Positions 1-7,876 of a stretch of 13,640 nucleotides of DNA are shown in pieces. The position numbers and the translations under genes are program-made. This stretch comes from Anaerolineales bacterium (lineage in GTDB: Bacteria; Chloroflexota; Anaerolineae; 4572-78; J111): assembly GCA_012032575.1 (NCBI GenBank), contig JAAUSP010000156.1, positions 1 to 13,640 of the forward strand. Reading direction: 5' to 3'. How positions within the stretch are numbered: position 1 is the first letter of the stretch; each line of letters opens with the position of its first letter. Under the pieces are notes generated by a model, which worked only from the letters and a program-made list of their open reading frames with translations, was not told the DNA's origin and ran no database searches.

Positions 1-1
1 C

Positions 2-2284
2 ACCTCTTTTCTGCGGCTGCACCAACTGGACAAGTACGGTGACGACTTATCCGGCTTTCGACAGACCGTTATAGACTCTAACCAAGAAAAACTCACCATA
101 AGCGGCCTGGAGACGGGACCGTTTGGACACGGTATTCGGGGAGTGGCACCAGTCACTTACCAGGGGCAGCACCTCGGCACTTTTGAAATTGGGCTGAACT
201 TTGATCAGACTTTGTTAAACGATTACAAAGACCTTTACAATGCCGATGTTAGTTTATACTGGTTGGCCGAGCCGACCGGCTCGACAAGTTCTGATGGAAC
301 AACGAGTTCTGGACAGGAAAACATAGCCAGCTTCACCCTGTATACGTCCACTTTGAAGTCACCCTTTGTGATAGAAGACGCACTGCGCCGCCAGGTTGCC
401 GAAAGTGGACAGCCAGCCGTTACGTTTCAAACTGTAGACAACGTTCCCTATTCCATTATGACCGTTCCTGTTCGCAACTACGCCGGCAATATTGTTGGAC
501 TGGCCGAGATCAGCATCTCTAACCTGGTTGTGCAGCAGCAGTTGGCTTACTCAAGAAATCTTACCCTGGCGACCAGTTCGGCTATTTTTATTATCACCCT
601 GATCCTGATTGGGTGGCTGGTGTCCAGGGTGCTTATTCGGCCTATCCGCAAACTGGCCCATGTAGCGGAAAGGATGTCGGAAGGGGACCTGGCGGTTGAT
701 GCGGCAGGCTTAAAACGGCAGGATGAGGTCGGCCTGCTCTACCGTCATATGGTTAGCATGGCTATCCGCCTTGAGGAGATCACCCTTTCGGTTGAACGTG
801 TAGCCGCCGGAGACCTGACGACCACCTTTCAGATCAAATCGGCCCAGGATGTGCTGGGCAATGCCTTTGCCCGGATGGTGGCAAACCTGCGTGACTTGGT
901 GGGCCAGGTTAACCAACAAGCGCACCGGGTGGGAATGTCCTCCGATCAACTGGCTGTGGTAGCGGAACAAGCGGGCCAGGCGACCGGCCAGATTGCCCAA
1001 ACGATGCAGCAGATTGCCGGCGGCGTGCAGCAGCAGGCGATTGCCGTGACCGGAACCGTTGGCTCGATGGACCAGATGACCCAGGTGATTGACGGCATTG
1101 CCATCGGCGCGCAAGAGCAAGCCGCCGCCACCGAACGGGCATCCCAGGCTGTCCATGCCTTAACCGGGTCTATTACGACCATTGCCCGTGGCACCGAAGC
1201 CCAGATAGGGGCCGTAACCGATGCCAAAAACGCCGGCGAGCGTTTAGGGACAGCGGTAAAGCAGATTGGCCTACAAACGGATCAGGTAGCCGAGTTCATC
1301 CAGGCCAATTTGCAGATGACCCAGTCAGGCCAACTGGCCGCGAGAGAAGCCGTAGCCGGGATGGATCGGCTGGGCGCGGGCACTGAACAACTGGCCCAGC
1401 GCGTTCTTGAGTTGGGCAAACGCTCCGGCCAGATTGGGGCCATTGTGGAAACCATTGACGATATTGCTTCGCAGACCAATTTGTTGGCCTTAAACGCAGC
1501 CATCGAAGCCGCCCGCGCTGGTGAAAATGGCAAAGGTTTTGCGGTAGTTGCCGACGAAGTCCGCAAGCTAGCCGAACGTTCTTCCAGCGCAACCCAGGAG
1601 ATTCGGGAAATGATTCAGATGGTTCAAACTGGGGCGGCGAGTACGGTGGAAGCAATGAACCGGGCCGGCAGTGATGTCCAGGCCGGAGTCGCCGCGACTC
1701 GTCAGGCCGGTGCTGTCTTTGAGACCATTGCCAGCGGCGCGGCTGACTCCACCCGCCAAATCGAAGCAACGCTGGCGGCGATCAAAGCCGTGCAAACCGC
1801 TGCCCAACAACTGGCCCAGGCCATTGTTTCAGTAGAGCAGGTGGCCGGGCAGAACCAGGCCACTGCTGGGGAGATGGCCGGAGCCGCCCGGGAGGTGAGC
1901 GAGTTAGTACGACAGGTAGCGGCAGTAGTGGACGAGAATACCGCTGCCGCCGAGCGGATGGTCGCCAATGCGAATGAAGTGAGCCAGGCCCTGGCCGACA
2001 TTTCGAGTGTGAGCGAGGAGAGCAGCGCCTCGGTGGAAGAGGTGTCGGCCTCGGCGGAAGAGATGAGCGCCCAGGTAGAGGAAGTGGTGGCCTCAACCCA
2101 GTTATTGAGCGAGATGTCTCAAACACTCCAAGCTATCGTCGCCCGCTTCAAACTGGCCGACGCGTCCGATGGGTTGCCCGCAGATGACTATACTCCGGCG
2201 GTGACTGGGGTTTCGGTCCTCACCTCGGCTACGCCACTTTATGCACATGCCGCTAAAGGCAACCGCTATCATCGGTATCCATGA
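2..2284 (+). CDS. Methyl-accepting chemotaxis protein, 5'-truncated by window edge
   Basis: Transmembrane chemoreceptor that would pass ligand binding outside the cell to a CheA/CheW array. The frame is open from base 2, so the GTG at 143 is internal and the true start lies left of the window; about 760 codons are visible. The N-terminal part (about 2-540) resembles a double-Cache sensor: it has GDDLSGF and [13 protein letters not shown], then [16 protein letters not shown] membrane helix follows at about 560-640 ([16 protein letters not shown]). Next comes a HAMP domain ([18 protein letters not shown], about 640-770) and a second HAMP-like unit ([13 protein letters not shown], 781-890). A long coiled-coil signalling domain runs to about 2150. 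The hairpin tip at 1441-1581 contains [20 protein letters not shown], the family hallmark. No CheR-tethering pentapeptide is seen at the C-terminus (ends YHRYP). No other che gene is nearby. The identification is secure; the ligand is unknown. Confidence 0.95.
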   Translation, partial: TSFLRLHQLDKYGDDLSGFRQTVIDSNQEKLTISGLETGPFGHGIRGVAPVTYQGQHLGTFEIGLNFDQTLLNDYKDLYNADVSLYWLAEPTGSTSSDGTTSSGQENIASFTLYTSTLKSPFVIEDALRRQVAESGQPAVTFQTVDNVPYSIMTVPVRNYAGNIVGLAEISISNLVVQQQLAYSRNLTLATSSAIFIITLILIGWLVSRVLIRPIRKLAHVAERMSEGDLAVDAAGLKRQDEVGLLYRHMVSMAIRLEEITLSVERVAAGDLTTTFQIKSAQDVLGNAFARMVANLRDLVGQVNQQAHRVGMSSDQLAVVAEQAGQATGQIAQTMQQIAGGVQQQAIAVTGTVGSMDQMTQVIDGIAIGAQEQAAATERASQAVHALTGSITTIARGTEAQIGAVTDAKNAGERLGTAVKQIGLQTDQVAEFIQANLQMTQSGQLAAREAVAGMDRLGAGTEQLAQRVLELGKRSGQIGAIVETIDDIASQTNLLALNAAIEAARAGENGKGFAVVADEVRKLAERSSSATQEIREMIQMVQTGAASTVEAMNRAGSDVQAGVAATRQAGAVFETIASGAADSTRQIEATLAAIKAVQTAAQQLAQAIVSVEQVAGQNQATAGEMAGAAREVSELVRQVAAVVDENTAAAERMVANANEVSQALADISSVSEESSASVEEVSASAEEMSAQVEEVVASTQLLSEMSQTLQAIVARFKLADASDGLPADDYTPAVTGVSVLTSATPLYAHAAKGNRYHRYP

Positions 2285-2325
2285 TGTTTATCGCCATCAC
2301 AAAGCCACGCTTTAACGGGTAACAC

Positions 2326-2369
2326 GTGAGGCGTGAGGCGTAACTTTTTGGCCTCACGCCTCACTTTTT
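2326..2369 (+). terminator. Hairpin terminator after the chemoreceptor gene, built on a dispersed repeat
   Basis: A perfect 14-bp stem (GTGAGGCGTGAGGC at 2326-2339 with its complement at 2351-2364) encloses an 11-base loop and is followed by TTTTT at 2365-2369. This fits an intrinsic terminator 42 bases after the stop codon at 2284. The loop-side T run could also serve the other strand only poorly. The stem sequence shares TGAGGCGTGAGGCG with the hairpin near 12107, so it is also a copy of a dispersed repeat. Confidence 0.7.
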
Positions 2370-2418
2370 GTCCCTTCATCCCGGAGAATAATCCACCCTC
2401 ACACCCTTTGCCCTTTTC

Positions 2419-2459
2419 AATTAGACCTCATAGGTTTTGAAAACCCATGAGGTCTAATT
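2419..2459. repeat. 41-base near-perfect palindrome
   Basis: The two 20-base arms are symmetric about G2439, with a single mismatch (A2432 against C2446). The outer arms are AATTAGACCTCA and TGAGGTCTAATT; the inner part is GGTTTT-G-AAAACC. A T-rich stretch (GTAGTATTTTTT) follows on the plus strand. It may act as a bidirectional transcription stop or be a REP-like mobile palindrome. It lies between the chemoreceptor gene and the receiver fragment. The stretch 2285-2446 holds nothing else besides the terminator hairpin and this element. Confidence 0.7.
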
Positions 2460-2492
2460 GTAGTATTTTTTATAAAGAACAGGTTTTTGTGG

Positions 2493-2498
2493 TACAAT
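2493..2498 (+). promoter_or_regulatory. Candidate -10 box (TACAAT) for a leaderless receiver-fragment/Crp transcript
   Basis: TACAAT lies 8 bases before the GTG at 2507, so transcription would start at or next to the start codon. No Shine-Dalgarno sequence precedes that GTG. A convincing -35 box is not visible; the T-rich stretch near 2466-2475 is at about the right distance. This promoter would drive the receiver fragment and the Crp-type regulator 12 bases beyond it. Confidence 0.4.
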
Positions 2499-2506
2499 AC
2501 AGAATC

Positions 2507-2761
2507 GTGAGCCTGGAAGCACAACAGCCTGCCGAATTGAATTTTGAAGAGTACTCGATCCTGATCGTGGATGATAACCCGGCCAATCTGGAGATCATCG
2601 TGGATTATCTGGAGCGGTATGGTTTTGGCATCAGGGTCGCCCGCAGCGGGGACAGCACGCTGCAAAAAGCCCGCTACGCCCCGCCCGAAAGTATTTGTAG
2701 CTCCAAGCTGGTAGGATGGGTTGAACAGTGGGCTGCCGAAGCCGGGATCAATTCCGGTTAG
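2507..2761 (+). pseudogene. Truncated response-regulator receiver domain
   Basis: An 84-residue open frame, counted from the GTG at 2507. An in-frame ATG at 2447 lies inside the palindrome and upstream of the likely promoter, so it is not preferred. Residues 16-50 read as the first third of a CheY-like receiver: ILIVDDNPANLEIIVDYLER with the acidic pair D22-D23, then the second strand (FGIRVARSGDSTLQKAR). The phospho-acceptor aspartate (usually DLILLD), the Thr/Ser and the Lys are all missing. After YAPPE the protein ends in an unrelated tail (SICSSKLVGWVEQWAAEAG). No other reading frame downstream restores the receiver, so this looks like a deletion fusion rather than a simple frameshift. 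It cannot act as a phospho-switch. It stops 12 bases before the Crp-type gene and is probably cotranscribed with it. It may be a remnant or a short functional peptide; I favour a remnant. Confidence 0.6.
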
Positions 2762-2773
2762 CGAGGCCAGGTT

Positions 2774-3445
2774 ATGGATGTCAATGAAAAAATAAACTAT
2801 TTACGCATGGTGGATGTTTTTCAAGGGCTATCTCCCGCCGAGATAGAGGAGATGGACCGGACTACCACCATGAGCACCTGCCGCCGGGGGAAGATTTTCT
2901 ATCGGCCCGAAGATGCCGGCGAAGTGCTTTTTATCCTGAAAAAAGGCCGGGTCCAGCTTTACCGGCTCTCGCCCGAAGGCAAAAAACTGGTGGTCGCCAC
3001 CCTGGAAGCCGGCACCATTTTTGGAGAAATGGGCATCATCGGCCAGGGCATGCACCACAAATTTGCCGAAGCGCTGGAAGACTGCCTACTGTGTGTGATG
3101 AGCCGCCACGATGTGGAGCGTCTGATTCTCAGCAAGCCAATGGTCGCGCTCCGTTTTATGAAAGTGATGGCCGACCGGCTGAACAAAGCCGAAGCCCGGC
3201 TGGAAGATATGGCTTTCAAGGGCATTCCAGCTCGACTGGCAGCCTTGCTGCTGCACCTGCATCAAGAACAGGGCGGCAGTATTCTCGGCTATACCCATCA
3301 GGATTTGGCCGATGCCATCGGCACCTACCGCGAGACAGCCACCCAAACCCTCAACGATTTTAAGGCCCGGCGTTTGATCGAGATTGGCCGCAAGCAGATT
3401 GACATTCTCGATCCCGTCGGGTTGGAGCAGATTGCGGCGGAATAG
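2774..3445 (+). CDS. Crp/Fnr-family transcriptional regulator
   Basis: A 223-residue DNA-binding regulator, the usual length for the family. The cyclic-nucleotide-binding-like beta roll spans about 10-125 ([30 protein letters not shown] with G84-E85). The position where cAMP-binding members carry Arg-Ser/Thr-Ala reads KFA (residues 96-98), so the effector may not be cAMP. No Fnr-type N-terminal cysteine cluster is present. The C-terminal winged helix-turn-helix is about 165-215 ([20 protein letters not shown]). The ATG is supported by GAGG at 2763-2766, with a 7-base spacer. The last 86 bases overlap the 3' end of the convergent halogenase-like gene. Target genes are unknown; the neighbouring importer operon is one candidate. 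Confidence 0.92.
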   Translation: MDVNEKINYLRMVDVFQGLSPAEIEEMDRTTTMSTCRRGKIFYRPEDAGEVLFILKKGRVQLYRLSPEGKKLVVATLEAGTIFGEMGIIGQGMHHKFAEALEDCLLCVMSRHDVERLILSKPMVALRFMKVMADRLNKAEARLEDMAFKGIPARLAALLLHLHQEQGGSILGYTHQDLADAIGTYRETATQTLNDFKARRLIEIGRKQIDILDPVGLEQIAAE

Positions 3446-5192
3446 CCCCCAAATTCCCCTTTATGATTTGCTGCTGTTCACCAGCCTCACCGAAGTCTGA
3501 TCCTGCATGCCGCTGAATTTTCTTTTCAATCGCAGCGACAGGCCCCGAATACCTGAGTTTCTCCCGCAAAAAGACCCGCACCAGTGCTGTGATGGAATGA
3601 TTGCCAAAGAAATGGGCGCGGTACGTACCGCTGCCCATAAAGCCGCTTTCCGGCTTGAACAGGCGTAGCTTGAGCTTGTTGGCCGGCAGGTGGTTCTTCC
3701 CGGCCAGCACTTCCCTGAACGGAATCGGCACCCAATCAATCGCGCCAAAAAGGGCCTTGATCTCGGCTACGGTCTGATCCACCTCAGCTTCTTTGGCCGG
3801 GTTGACGCTTTCGATGAGGGTATCAATCTGGTCGGCCAGCCGGTCGAATTCGGCAAAGCCGCCGCCGGCCAGTTTCAGCCCTCGGGTGAGCGAAAAGTAT
3901 TCGGTTCTATCTTTGGCCTGGGCGCGAATACTGTTCAGCCTGACCAGTTCCGTATAAGCCCCCAGCAGCCACAACACCGAATAGACCGACCAGAGCTTGT
4001 AATTGGCAAACGATTTGTAGGAATTAGCCACCAGCCGGTCGTTGGTGCGGACAAAGTTCAGCGTGGTTTCTTCCAGCGGCCGGAAATGTTCGGCGGAATA
4101 GTCACCGGTTTGGTGGGCTTCCAGCAGCAGGTGTGACAACACTGTGGCGCTCATCATAGTGTTGTAAAGGCCCTTGGAATAAAGCGGATCAATAAAGCCG
4201 GCGGCGTGGCCCATCAAACAAAACCGGTCGCCGACAATCCGTTTGGAGGAGTATTGCAGTCGGCCGGTACGGACCCAGTTACGCACCGCTTTGGCCTCTT
4301 TAAATTGGGCGCAGACGCTCGGAAAGCGCTGGATGAAATCGAAAAATTCCTCTTCCGGGCTGAGGTCATCCCGCTGCGGGTAGAGGCGGGGGTCGAGCTG
4401 CAAGCCCACACTGCACAGCGGATTGGTGGACTGGGGATGATTGTTAAAGGGGATAACCCACAACCAACCGCCTTCAAAGATGTGGTGCAGCGTCCCCTCC
4501 GAAAGCCGGAACGGCAGGCCATAGGTTTGCCTGGACGCGCCGACATCGTTGTAGCAGGGCACATTGATCATATGAGTAAAGATGGAACGGGCGTGGGTGC
4601 GTAGATTGAAATCACGCAGCTCATATTTATCGGCCAGGATCGAGCGGAACCCGCCGGCATCCACTACATATTCGGCCTCAAAACGGCGGCCCTCGGCAGT
4701 GATCACTTCGACGCCGTCAGGGTTAACGTTAATATCGCGCACCGGGGTGCTTTGCAGCACGGTCGCGCCATAGGCCACTGCGGCGGAGGTCAGGTAATAA
4801 TCGCTGTCCTGGCGGTGCAGGTGCATTTCGTGGCCGTGGGGTTCCCTGGGGATCACGGCTTGCAGCGTCTTGCCCAGGTCGTGTTCCTGGCCGGGAATAT
4901 GATGCAGGAAACTGAAATGGCGCTTGACCCCGTGCGACGTGCCGATGTATGAGAAGTAATTTTCCGAGCTGAAGTAGGCCACTTCTGGCACCTCAAAAAA
5001 CTCGGCGATGGCCCGCATCGTTTCCGACGTTTCCAGGATCATCGACTCCCCGACAGCAAACTTGGGATGGACCCCGGCCTCAAAGATGACCACCTTCAGC
5101 CCATTCCGGGCCAAAATCGCCCCCAACGTCGAACCGCCAATCCCCGACCCGATGATGGCGACATCATATTTGTTATGGGTATTTTGTGTCAT
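3360..5192 (-). CDS. FAD-dependent halogenase-like oxidoreductase
   Basis: A 610-residue flavoprotein of the tryptophan-halogenase/monooxygenase superfamily. It opens with the Rossmann motif GSGIGGS (15-21), followed by E38 (VVIFEAG) and VGES (47-50), typical of flavin halogenases. GGWLWVIP (W243, W245, P248) matches the halogenase GWxWxIP motif. [14 protein letters not shown] (328-341) is the second FAD motif, but His329 replaces the usual Asp. The segment where halogenases carry their catalytic Lys reads [14 protein letters not shown] and has no obvious equivalent, so true halogenation is doubtful; an oxidase, dehydrogenase or monooxygenase role is equally likely. The start overlaps the CDP-alcohol phosphatidyltransferase stop as ATGA, with GGGGGAAG just upstream. 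The last 28 residues lie antisense to the crp-like gene and look unstructured. It is the last gene of the operon, and no terminator was seen. Confidence 0.8.
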   Translation of the reverse strand: MTQNTHNKYDVAIIGSGIGGSTLGAILARNGLKVVIFEAGVHPKFAVGESMILETSETMRAIAEFFEVPEVAYFSSENYFSYIGTSHGVKRHFSFLHHIPGQEHDLGKTLQAVIPREPHGHEMHLHRQDSDYYLTSAAVAYGATVLQSTPVRDINVNPDGVEVITAEGRRFEAEYVVDAGGFRSILADKYELRDFNLRTHARSIFTHMINVPCYNDVGASRQTYGLPFRLSEGTLHHIFEGGWLWVIPFNNHPQSTNPLCSVGLQLDPRLYPQRDDLSPEEEFFDFIQRFPSVCAQFKEAKAVRNWVRTGRLQYSSKRIVGDRFCLMGHAAGFIDPLYSKGLYNTMMSATVLSHLLLEAHQTGDYSAEHFRPLEETTLNFVRTNDRLVANSYKSFANYKLWSVYSVLWLLGAYTELVRLNSIRAQAKDRTEYFSLTRGLKLAGGGFAEFDRLADQIDTLIESVNPAKEAEVDQTVAEIKALFGAIDWVPIPFREVLAGKNHLPANKLKLRLFKPESGFMGSGTYRAHFFGNHSITALVRVFLREKLRYSGPVAAIEKKIQRHAGSDFGEAGEQQQIIKGNLGAIPPQSAPTRRDRECQSACGQSRSNAGP

Positions 5193-5899
5193 AGCTTCCC
5201 CCGTTGTGATGAAAAGTTATCAGTGATCTGTTTACTGACTACCGGCAACTGCTCACTATTATCCAAAGGAACAGTCGCCTCGCGCAAATACCGACTGGCC
5301 CAGAGCAAACGCTGGCCGACTGTGACCAGTACCAGGCCGGCCATCAAGCTGTAGAGCGGAACCAGGTAGGCCGGCCAGAGCAGAAACAGACTGTAAAAAA
5401 TAATGGTTTCGGTCCCGCCAATCAGACCGGCCGGCATGGTAATTGTGGTTAATTCGCCTCTGGTTCCGGCCCCGTGCTTTCGTTTTTCCAAAATGGCCGC
5501 CAGATACATCCACGAGGCGGTATTGATGTAAAAGCAGGTCAACAAAAAACCCAGGCTGAGATAGCCGGCCGTGGAAGGCGTGGCGACCACCAGCGCCACC
5601 GGCAAGCCGGCATAAACCGCGTAATCGCTCAGGATGTCCACATAGCCGCCCCAATCGCTCTGGCGGTGGTGTAACCGGGCCACCGCGCCATCCAGGCCGT
5701 CCAGAAGACGGTTGAGCAGCCAACAAACCAAAGCCCAGCCGTAATACTGTTGGGTCAGCAGGGCGATGCCTACCAACCCAATTGCCAGGGCCAGCAGGGT
5801 GATGGCAATCGGCGCAGTGCCCGGCAAGGCGCGGGCCAGCGGCTCCAACAGGCGATCTTTCAAGTGTCGCAGCAGATTGTCAAGCATCGGCATCCTCAC
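5189..5899 (-). CDS. ynjF: CDP-alcohol phosphatidyltransferase, YnjF-like
   Basis: Integral membrane enzyme that transfers a phospho-alcohol group from a CDP-alcohol to an acceptor alcohol, as in phospholipid head-group synthesis. The family motif Dx2DGx2ARx8Gx3Dx3D is complete: D67, D70-G71, A74-R75, G84, D88, D92. Hydrophobic helices surround it (about 30-62, 95-130 and 165-215). NRLLDGLDGA and the later GTETI segment match what I recall of E. coli YnjF, which sits in the ynjABCDEF cluster beside the YnjBCD transporter. The length of 236 is normal. The GTG start overlaps the ATPase stop (GTGA) and has GGAG 8 bases upstream; ATGs at 5893 and 5887 are alternatives. The stop overlaps the next gene (ATGA). 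Enzyme class is secure; donor and acceptor are unknown. Confidence 0.9.
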   Translation of the reverse strand: MRMPMLDNLLRHLKDRLLEPLARALPGTAPIAITLLALAIGLVGIALLTQQYYGWALVCWLLNRLLDGLDGAVARLHHRQSDWGGYVDILSDYAVYAGLPVALVVATPSTAGYLSLGFLLTCFYINTASWMYLAAILEKRKHGAGTRGELTTITMPAGLIGGTETIIFYSLFLLWPAYLVPLYSLMAGLVLVTVGQRLLWASRYLREATVPLDNSEQLPVVSKQITDNFSSQRGKL

Positions 5900-6975
5900 T
5901 TTGGCTGCTCCGGGGCGGTCAGCCAGATTTTGTCCGGCGGAAAATAGAGGGTGACGTGCTGCCCCTCGCTGAACTGCTCCAGGTGGGCGGTGCCGGTCAC
6001 ACTCTCCAAAGGGATAACCGTCTGCCCCCTTGGACAGGTCGCCCGGAGTTTGAACCGCGCGTTTCCCCCCAGATAGAGGCAGCTTTGAATCGTAGCTTCG
6101 GCCACGTTTTGCTGAAACCCGTTTTGGCCCAGATGCAGGTGTTCCGGGCGGATGGTCAGCGTTACCGGGCCATCCGGGTGACTGGAGGGACTGGGACAGT
6201 GAAAAATGCCCAGCGCCGTCTCGATTTGAGAACCCTGTTTGAGGCCGGGCACAAAGTTGGTCCCGCCGAAAAAGCGGGCTACCTGCACGCTGGCCGGGCG
6301 CTCGTAAAAAGCCTGGGGCCGGCCAAATTGGTGCAGCCGCCCTTCAAACATCAGCGCAATCTGATCGGCCAGGGTAATGGCCTGCTCCTGGTCGTGGGTG
6401 ACAAAAATGGTGGTGACGCCAAGCTGCCGCTGCACCGCCAGGATCAGTTCGCGCATCTCGCCGCGCAGGTGCGCATCCAGGTTGGAGAGCGGTTCATCCA
6501 GCAGCAGGACCCGCGGCTGCACCACCAGGGCGCGGGCCAGGGCGACTCGCTGCTGCTGCCCGCCCGAAAGCTGGCGGGGACGGCGTTTTTCATAACCGGG
6601 CAACTGCACCAGTTCCAGCATATCGGCCACCCGGCGGCGGATGGTTTGGGAGTCAACTCCCTGCATTTTTAAGCCAAAGCCCACATTTTCGCCCACCGAC
6701 AAATAGGGGAAAAGCAGATGGTTTTGGAAAACCATAACCGCCCCCCGCCGTTCCGCCGGAATATTCAGGACCGATTCGCCATCAAAGGTGATATCGCCCT
6801 GACCGGGGTGTAATAACCCGGCGATGAGCTTCAATAGGGTGGTTTTGCCGCAGCCTGACGGCCCCAATAGCGCCGTAATTCGCCCGGAGGCCAGTTCCAG
6901 AGACAAATCACACAGTGCCGGAGCATGAGCGCCCTCATAAGTTTTGTTGAGATGGATCAGGTTTACTTGAGTCAT
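5896..6975 (-). CDS. ABC importer ATP-binding protein with TOBE-like C-terminus
   Basis: A 359-residue ATPase that powers the importer. Motifs: Walker A GPSGCGKTT (38-46, K44), Q-loop Q84, signature LSGGQQQR (136-143), Walker B VLLLDEP (156-162, D160-E161), D-loop SNLD and H-loop His194. Residues about 235-355 form a regulatory TOBE-type domain (TIRPEHLHLG, CLYLGGNARFKL), as in the PotA/FbpC/UgpC group. E. coli YnjD is much shorter and lacks this domain, so it is the functional counterpart in position but not a close match in architecture. The ATG at 6975 has AAAGGA 2 bases upstream (rather close). A 70-base gap containing a strong hairpin separates it from the permease gene, the largest gap between genes on this strand apart from the toxin-antitoxin insertion. 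Confidence 0.93.
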   Translation of the reverse strand: MTQVNLIHLNKTYEGAHAPALCDLSLELASGRITALLGPSGCGKTTLLKLIAGLLHPGQGDITFDGESVLNIPAERRGAVMVFQNHLLFPYLSVGENVGFGLKMQGVDSQTIRRRVADMLELVQLPGYEKRRPRQLSGGQQQRVALARALVVQPRVLLLDEPLSNLDAHLRGEMRELILAVQRQLGVTTIFVTHDQEQAITLADQIALMFEGRLHQFGRPQAFYERPASVQVARFFGGTNFVPGLKQGSQIETALGIFHCPSPSSHPDGPVTLTIRPEHLHLGQNGFQQNVAEATIQSCLYLGGNARFKLRATCPRGQTVIPLESVTGTAHLEQFSEGQHVTLYFPPDKIWLTAPEQPK

Positions 6976-6994
6976 AGTCCTTTGGGGCCGCTAA

Positions 6995-7035
6995 CCCCCT
7001 CCCAGCTCCCCTTAAAGGGGGAGGGCTGGGAGGGG
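6995..7035. repeat. Intra-operon GC-rich hairpin
   Basis: CCCCTCCCAGC (6996-7006) pairs with GCTGGGAGGGG (7025-7035). Inside it, TCCCC (7007-7011) pairs with GGGGA (7018-7022) around a short loop, leaving a two-base bulge. It fills the 70-base gap between the second permease gene (stop at 7046) and the ATPase gene (start at 6975). No T run follows on the minus strand, so a full terminator is unlikely. Partial attenuation, mRNA stabilisation or a dispersed repeat are possible roles. Confidence 0.65.
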
Positions 7036-7045
7036 TGGCGGTCGT

Positions 7046-7876
7046 CTACAATTTTCCAAATCCGCCCAGAGCGGCGTTGCGGCCGGTCAGGTAGCGGGCC
7101 GTGAGCAGCAAAAAGAGCAGCGCCGGAGCCATAAACACCAGGCTCAGGGCGGCGGTAATCGGCTGGTCGCCGCTGTTGGCAAAAGCAAAGAGCAGCAGCG
7201 GCAGGGTCATCACCTGCCCGCCGCCGATGATGAGCGTGAGCGTGTATTGGCTCCAGGAAATCACAAAGGCAAATAAACTGCCGACCAACACCCCCGGCCA
7301 AATGGCCGGCCAGGTGACATGCTTGAAAACCTGGCGCGGGCTGGCCCCCAGCGTGCGGGCTTGTTCCTCGTATTCGACGGTGTAATTGGCAAAAACGCTG
7401 CTCATAATCAGAGTCATGTAAGGCACCACCGGGATGAGATGGACCAGGATGACTCCCGGCAGCGAATCGGCCAGCCCGTAGCGGATAAAGGCCACGTGGA
7501 TGCCCATTGCCGCGGCCAACGTCGGAACGATGGTGGGGGCCAGGATCAAAAACTCGACCAGCCGTTTGCCCCGGAAGCGGTGCAGTCCCAACGCCCGCCC
7601 CGCCGGAATACCAATCAGGGCCGATAAGCCGGTGACAGTCAGGCCCACCAGGATGCTGTGAAGCATGGCCGGCAGCACCCGTGAACCGGGCGCAAAAACA
7701 TACTGCCAGGCCCGCAGCCCCCATTCAGCCGGCAGCAGGGCCGGAAAGTACCAGCGCTGGCTGAAAGACCAGATGACCAGCGGAATAAACGGCAGCAACA
7801 AACCGCCGATCAACCCCAGAAGCAGCAGCCGTTGAAAAATTTGTGTTCCCTTCTGTCGGTGAGTCGAGATTTTCAT
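7046..7876 (-). CDS. ABC importer permease (second of two)
   Basis: A 276-residue inner-membrane permease of the binding-protein-dependent family. About six hydrophobic helices are visible, beginning with LLLLGLIGGLLLPFIPLVIW near the N-terminus. The EAA loop that docks on the ATPase reads EYEEQARTLGASPRQVFKHV and is followed by PAIWPGVLVGSLFAFVISW. The start ATG overlaps the stop of the upstream hydrolase gene (ATGA), which suggests coupled translation; no clear Shine-Dalgarno sequence is present. With the permease at 9826-10755 it would form a heterodimeric channel. In E. coli the corresponding YnjC is, as I recall, a single fused polypeptide of about 510 residues. The 250-residue open frame that overlaps it in another frame is a shadow. 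Confidence 0.9.
   Translation of the reverse strand: MKISTHRQKGTQIFQRLLLLGLIGGLLLPFIPLVIWSFSQRWYFPALLPAEWGLRAWQYVFAPGSRVLPAMLHSILVGLTVTGLSALIGIPAGRALGLHRFRGKRLVEFLILAPTIVPTLAAAMGIHVAFIRYGLADSLPGVILVHLIPVVPYMTLIMSSVFANYTVEYEEQARTLGASPRQVFKHVTWPAIWPGVLVGSLFAFVISWSQYTLTLIIGGGQVMTLPLLLFAFANSGDQPITAALSLVFMAPALLFLLLTARYLTGRNAALGGFGKL

Noticed and set aside
143..145. GTG as the start of the chemoreceptor gene
   Set aside because: The frame is open to the left edge, and the upstream residues ([20 protein letters not shown]) belong to the sensor domain.
2447..2506. ATG start of the receiver fragment inside the palindrome
   Set aside because: The ATG lies upstream of the candidate -10 box, has no ribosome binding site, and adds 20 residues that do not belong to a receiver domain.
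5956..6672. 238-codon plus-strand open frame
   Set aside because: Antisense to the ATPase gene; no domain, no ribosome binding site, low-complexity sequence.
6972..7724. 250-codon minus-strand open frame
   Set aside because: It overlaps the permease gene in another frame, and its product is Gly/Arg/His-rich; the permease frame has the EAA motif and membrane helices.
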